Assembly (NCBI GenBank): GCA_051953655.1
Contig: JBQCIO010000334.1
Span: 1-9,077, forward strand
Length of the DNA: 9,077 bases
Direction: 5' to 3'
Origin: JBQCHF01 sp051953655
Lineage (GTDB): Bacteria > Actinomycetota > Actinomycetes > Motilibacterales > Motilibacteraceae
Shown here: positions 6,657 to 9,077 of the stretch, one piece after another
How positions within the stretch are numbered: position 1 is the first letter of the stretch
Layout: each line of letters opens with the position of its first letter
Translations under genes and position numbers: made by a program
The notes under the pieces: generated by a model
Database searches by the model: none
What the model saw: the letters and a program-made list of their open reading frames with translations, nothing else
What the model was told of the DNA's origin: nothing

Positions 6657-7430
6657 ATGCCGGCAACCACGATCGACGTAGCCAGCATCGTTCCTGTCAC
6701 CCGGACCACCGACGCCGAGCCGCTGGCGACTGCGGCCTATGACCAGCTGCTCACGCTGCTGTCCGACCTTGATCGCGAGGAGTGGGCCAGGGACACCGAG
6801 TGCCCGGGATGGACGGTCGCCGACATGGTCGGGCACCTCATCGGAGCGGCGAAGGCGAACGCCTCGCTGCGCGAGAACGTCCGGCAGCAGCTCCACGGCG
6901 TCCGGCACGCCCGTGAGCACGCGGACAACTCCCTGGACGCCGTCAACGCCCTCCAGGTCCGCGACCACCGGTCGCTGACCCCGCAAGAGCGACTGGCGAC
7001 ACTGCGAGAGCTCGCCCCCCGCGCGGTCGCGGGCCGGGCGCGGCTCCCGCGACTCCTGCGCCGGATCGACGTCCCGATCGCGCAGTCCGGCTCGTCGGCC
7101 GGCATGCCGACGCGACTGAACCTCGGCCACCTCGTCGATGTCGTGTACACCCGCGACGTCTGGATGCACACCCTGGACATCGCCCGCGCCTGCGGCCGCC
7201 GCCCGGACCCGAGTGCTCCGGGTACCCCGCGGCTGGTCGCCGACGTCGTCCGGGAATGGGCGAGCCTGCACGGTCGCCCGGTGGAGCTGCGGCTCACCGG
7301 GCCCGCTGGCGGCCACTTCGTCGCCGGCCGGGGTGGAGAGGTGATCGAGCTCGATCCGTTCGAGTTCTGCCGGGTCGTGTCCGGACGAGCCCCCGGCGCA
7401 GGACTGCTGTCCCAGCTCGTCATCTTCTAG
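6657..7430 (+). CDS. Maleylpyruvate isomerase family (DinB/MDMPI) mycothiol-dependent enzyme
   Basis: The ATG at 6657 follows GAGGAGG (6646-6652). An in-frame start at 6633 lies in the operator and is rejected. The 257-aa product has the MDMPI layout. An N-terminal DinB four-helix bundle carries CPGWTVADMVGHLIGA (49-64) and TRDVWMHTLDIARACG (165-180). A short C-terminal alpha/beta domain follows (about 205-257: VELRLTGPAGG, PFEFCRVVSGR). Likely metal ligands are His60, Asp167 and His171; Asp stands where maleylpyruvate isomerase has Glu, a variant I know from many actinobacterial relatives. Family members use mycothiol as cofactor in thiol-dependent isomerisation or transfer; the substrate here cannot be read from sequence. 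The divergent TetR gene and the operator suggest induction by a small molecule, perhaps the substrate. The last 11 bases overlap the convergent small gene. Confidence 0.87.
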   Translation: MPATTIDVASIVPVTRTTDAEPLATAAYDQLLTLLSDLDREEWARDTECPGWTVADMVGHLIGAAKANASLRENVRQQLHGVRHAREHADNSLDAVNALQVRDHRSLTPQERLATLRELAPRAVAGRARLPRLLRRIDVPIAQSGSSAGMPTRLNLGHLVDVVYTRDVWMHTLDIARACGRRPDPSAPGTPRLVADVVREWASLHGRPVELRLTGPAGGHFVAGRGGEVIELDPFEFCRVVSGRAPGAGLLSQLVIF

Positions 7431-7668
7431 CCGCGGCCGGGGGCGCCCCATACCGCAGTCGCTCGTAGTCCGTGGTGGTGGCCGGCGCGACGTCGGCGCA
7501 CCCGCCGCCTCCACAGGTGCAGGCGTACGGGAAGGGAGGCAGAGCGGTGCCGACGTGCCGCTCGCGGGCGGAGATCTGGCGGTGCACCACGTCGTTCTCG
7601 TGGCGTCTCCGGGCCGCCAGCTCGGCCCCAGGTCGCAGGCGTGGTCGACCTTCGAGGGTCGTGATCAT
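7420..7668 (-). CDS. Small CxCG-type protein, 82 aa or slightly longer
   Basis: The frame reads RRRHENDVVHRQISARE (20-36), then a Cys cluster YACTCGGGGCADV (48-60; C50, C52, C57) and TTDYERLR (65-72). This matches a small actinobacterial protein family I recognise by its pattern: a short helix of the type xxNExxxRxVNERI, then CxCGxxxC and a final EYExVR motif. The Cys trio may bind zinc; no function is established. The ATG at 7668 has only a poor GGGG upstream. A GTG at 7719 is also possible, and the frame stays open with protein-like helices (RLLEAAARQQQ...) to a stop at 7807-7809, so the true start is undecided. The 3' end overlaps the DinB gene by 11 bases on the opposite strand. Confidence 0.55.
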   Translation of the reverse strand: MITTLEGRPRLRPGAELAARRRHENDVVHRQISARERHVGTALPPFPYACTCGGGGCADVAPATTTDYERLRYGAPPAAARR

Positions 7669-7847
7669 CGCCCCGCGAACAGCTGCGGTGACGTCGTCCC
7701 ATCTCACGTCGGTCGGCACGTCGATGACCGTCTGCTGCTGCCGAGCCGCCGCTTCCAGCAGCCTCGTGGCCTTCCCACCAGCGGCAGGGGAGGCCCACGG
7801 TCGTGTTCACGCCGACGAACGAGAGAGCGCGAAGGTGCGCGTTCGCC

Positions 7848-7853
7848 TAGCCT
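7848..7853 (+). promoter_or_regulatory. Candidate -10 box for a leaderless transcript
   Basis: TAGCCT fits the actinobacterial TANNNT -10 pattern and lies exactly 7 bases before the GTG at 7861, the usual distance to a transcription start. No Shine-Dalgarno precedes the GTG and no -35 box is clear. Bases 7669-7847 otherwise show nothing I can call beyond the possible extension of the minus-strand small gene. Confidence 0.45.
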
Positions 7854-7860
7854 TCTCGGC

Positions 7861-8634
7861 GTGCAATCGCCCCTGGCGGAGTTCGACGACGGAGAAGGGA
7901 TTCTGCGCCCCCGGCCGCCGAAGACGCGGGAGCCGCTGCCGCGGTCTGTCGCTCTCTGCTTCTTCCCAGAGGTCCTGCGCACCTGGGCGGCCCGGGGCCG
8001 CCTCGAGCTGATCGGCTCGTTCAGCGACGAGGTGGGCGGGGCCGGCATCTACCTGTATGGCGGCTCGACCGCGCCCGTGGCGGTCTTCCACCCGGGCATG
8101 GGAGGCCCGTTGGCGAGCCACTGTCTGGAGAAGGTCCTCGCTGCCGGCATGGAGCGCGTCGTCGCCGTCGGTGGTGCGGGTGCGCTGATCCCAGACTTCC
8201 TCGTGGATGACGTGCTCGTCGTGGACTCGGCCGTCCGGGACGAGGGAACGTCGCACCACTATCTGCCACCCTCGCGTGAGGTGAGATTCGATCCCGGACT
8301 GGTCCAGCAGGCAGCTGACGCCCTTGCTGGGCGTCAGATCCCGCATCGGGTCGGCAAGACCTGGACCACTGACGCGGACTTCCGTGAAACGCCTCGGAGG
8401 ATCGCAGCAAGGCGGGGCGAGGGGTGTGTCGCGGTGGAGATGGAGGCCGCCTCGTTGGCGGCCGTCTGCATGTTCCGCAACGTCACCTACGGCCAGCTGC
8501 TCTATTCAGGAGACGCGCTGCATGGGAGCAGCTGGGAGGGGCGCGGCTGGACGACGTCGGGCAGGAGAGGACAGCTGCTGGAGCTGGCCATAGGTCTTGC
8601 CGCCGACGCCGGTTCACCGCCGCCACAGCGCTGA
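7861..8634 (+). CDS. Nucleoside phosphorylase (PNP/UDP phosphorylase superfamily)
   Basis: GTG at 7861 gives 257 aa starting VQSPLAEFDDGEGILRP, which aligns in my memory with the start and length of bacterial nucleoside phosphorylases of the 'LxEFD...INP' type. An open extension back to 7555 reads as low-complexity shadow and is rejected. Family blocks in order: AVFHPGMGGPLASHCLE (74-90), VVAVGGAGAL (100-109), SAVRDEGTSHHY (123-134), GKTWTTDADFRET (165-177), VAVEMEAASLAAV (190-202) with the nucleoside-binding Met-Glu, and YSGDAL (215-220) with the Asp that normally protonates the base. All usual active-site parts appear present, so an active cytosolic enzyme splitting a nucleoside with phosphate to base and ribose-1-phosphate is expected. 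Base preference cannot be told. It ends 19 bases from the convergent HNH gene with no clear terminator. Confidence 0.88.
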   Translation: MQSPLAEFDDGEGILRPRPPKTREPLPRSVALCFFPEVLRTWAARGRLELIGSFSDEVGGAGIYLYGGSTAPVAVFHPGMGGPLASHCLEKVLAAGMERVVAVGGAGALIPDFLVDDVLVVDSAVRDEGTSHHYLPPSREVRFDPGLVQQAADALAGRQIPHRVGKTWTTDADFRETPRRIAARRGEGCVAVEMEAASLAAVCMFRNVTYGQLLYSGDALHGSSWEGRGWTTSGRRGQLLELAIGLAADAGSPPPQR

Positions 8635-8653
8635 GCCCACCCGAAGACACGTC

Positions 8654-9077
8654 CTAGAACGGCGGGGGCTCGGAGGGGTCGCCCCAGCTCGGCTTGTCGT
8701 CTGGTTTCGGTGTGGCCCACGGGTTCTTGGGCGGGTCGCCTTCGTCAGCGAGCAGCCGTGGTGGCGGGGTGCGGTACCGCCGGCCGGAGCGGGTGATGAT
8801 CTCCACCGAGCCGTCGTCGAGGACGTCGGAGTCGAGCAGGCCGCAGGTCTTCAGGGCGTGGTGCAGGCCGCAGCGGGGGCACAGGTTGTGGGTGTCGGTC
8901 CGCCCGCCGGCTCCGGGGTGGTGGTGGTCGTAGGGCACGGTGTGGTCGCCCTGGGACCAGTGGAACGGCTGGGTGCAGTGCGGGTGCACGCACCGGGGCC
9001 GCACCGCCTCCAGGTGCCGCCAGATCGCCGCGGTCGGCTTGTACTTCACGGTCGCCAGCGGGGCGCCGGTCTGGTCG
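8654..9077 (-). CDS. HNH endonuclease, 13E12/DUF222 type, C-terminal part (5' end outside window)
   Basis: The frame is open to the right edge (DQTGAPLATVKYKPT...), so the GTG at 9049 is not the start; 140 residues are visible. It shows the HNH core: RCVHPHCTQPFHW, GDHTVPYDHHHP with the conserved Asp-His, a Thr/Asn segment, and NLCPRCGLHHALKT with the paired His. Two Cys pairs (CVHPHC and CPRC) probably hold the structural zinc. This arrangement is that of the 13E12-repeat/DUF222 proteins found in many copies in actinobacterial genomes, in which the N-terminal DUF222 helical domain should lie to the right of the window. The core residues look intact. The tail after the HNH (TPPPRLL...SEPPPF) is Pro-rich and acidic. 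The biological role of the family is unsettled; nuclease activity is expected from the motif. Confidence 0.88.
   Translation of the reverse strand, partial: DQTGAPLATVKYKPTAAIWRHLEAVRPRCVHPHCTQPFHWSQGDHTVPYDHHHPGAGGRTDTHNLCPRCGLHHALKTCGLLDSDVLDDGSVEIITRSGRRYRTPPPRLLADEGDPPKNPWATPKPDDKPSWGDPSEPPPF

Noticed and set aside
8633..8671. GAGCCC...GGGCTC as a terminator between the nucleoside phosphorylase and HNH genes
   Set aside because: The stem is only 6 bp with a 27-base loop and no T tract; chance is likely in this composition.
1..9077. CRISPR arrays, tRNA or rRNA genes, insertion sequence ends
   Set aside because: No regularly spaced direct repeats, no tRNA-like cloverleaf and no transposase or terminal inverted repeats were seen on reading both strands.

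Overview
The window is very GC-rich, almost fully coding, and uses GTG starts often. It also carries a mycothiol-dependent-type DinB enzyme, a 13E12/DUF222-type HNH endonuclease tail and a small actinobacterial CxCG protein. Together these point to a high-GC actinobacterium; a Geodermatophilaceae-like host is a guess from overall style only.

Left part (1-4596). A large gene enters from the left edge and ends at 1833. Its product carries a domain with the H-S-S-L-L-x-G-G ... S-G-H-Y-x-P signature that I also know from plant IQM (IQ-motif) proteins and bacterial toxin-like proteins. A proline-rich linker follows, then a very acidic tail built from duplicated units each holding one Tyr (mostly Y-V/I-D). 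Seven bases later comes a 234-residue alpha-helical, HEAT-like protein (1841-2545). Facing them, with a 4-base stop overlap, is a tandem AAA ATPase on the minus strand whose first module is degenerate and whose second is intact. A large modular protein beside a dedicated ATPase recalls the edge of an extracellular contractile injection system (eCIS) locus, but no sheath, tube or baseplate gene is visible, so this is inference.

Middle (4597-7430). A secreted metallophosphoesterase (4833-5858) diverges from the ATPase and ends at a strong hairpin shared with the convergent tetR gene. The TetR regulator (5971-6561, minus) and a maleylpyruvate-isomerase-family DinB enzyme (6657-7430, plus) form a divergent pair. 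A perfect CCTAAC-TTT-GTTAGG operator candidate lies between them, placed to cover the enzyme's start of transcription.

Right part (7420-9077). A small CxCG protein on the minus strand overlaps the end of the DinB gene. A nucleoside phosphorylase (7861-8634) follows, probably translated from a leaderless transcript. The window ends in the C-terminal part of an HNH endonuclease running in from the right edge on the minus strand. This half looks like ordinary accessory chromosome; the first 4.6 kb is the most unusual stretch.
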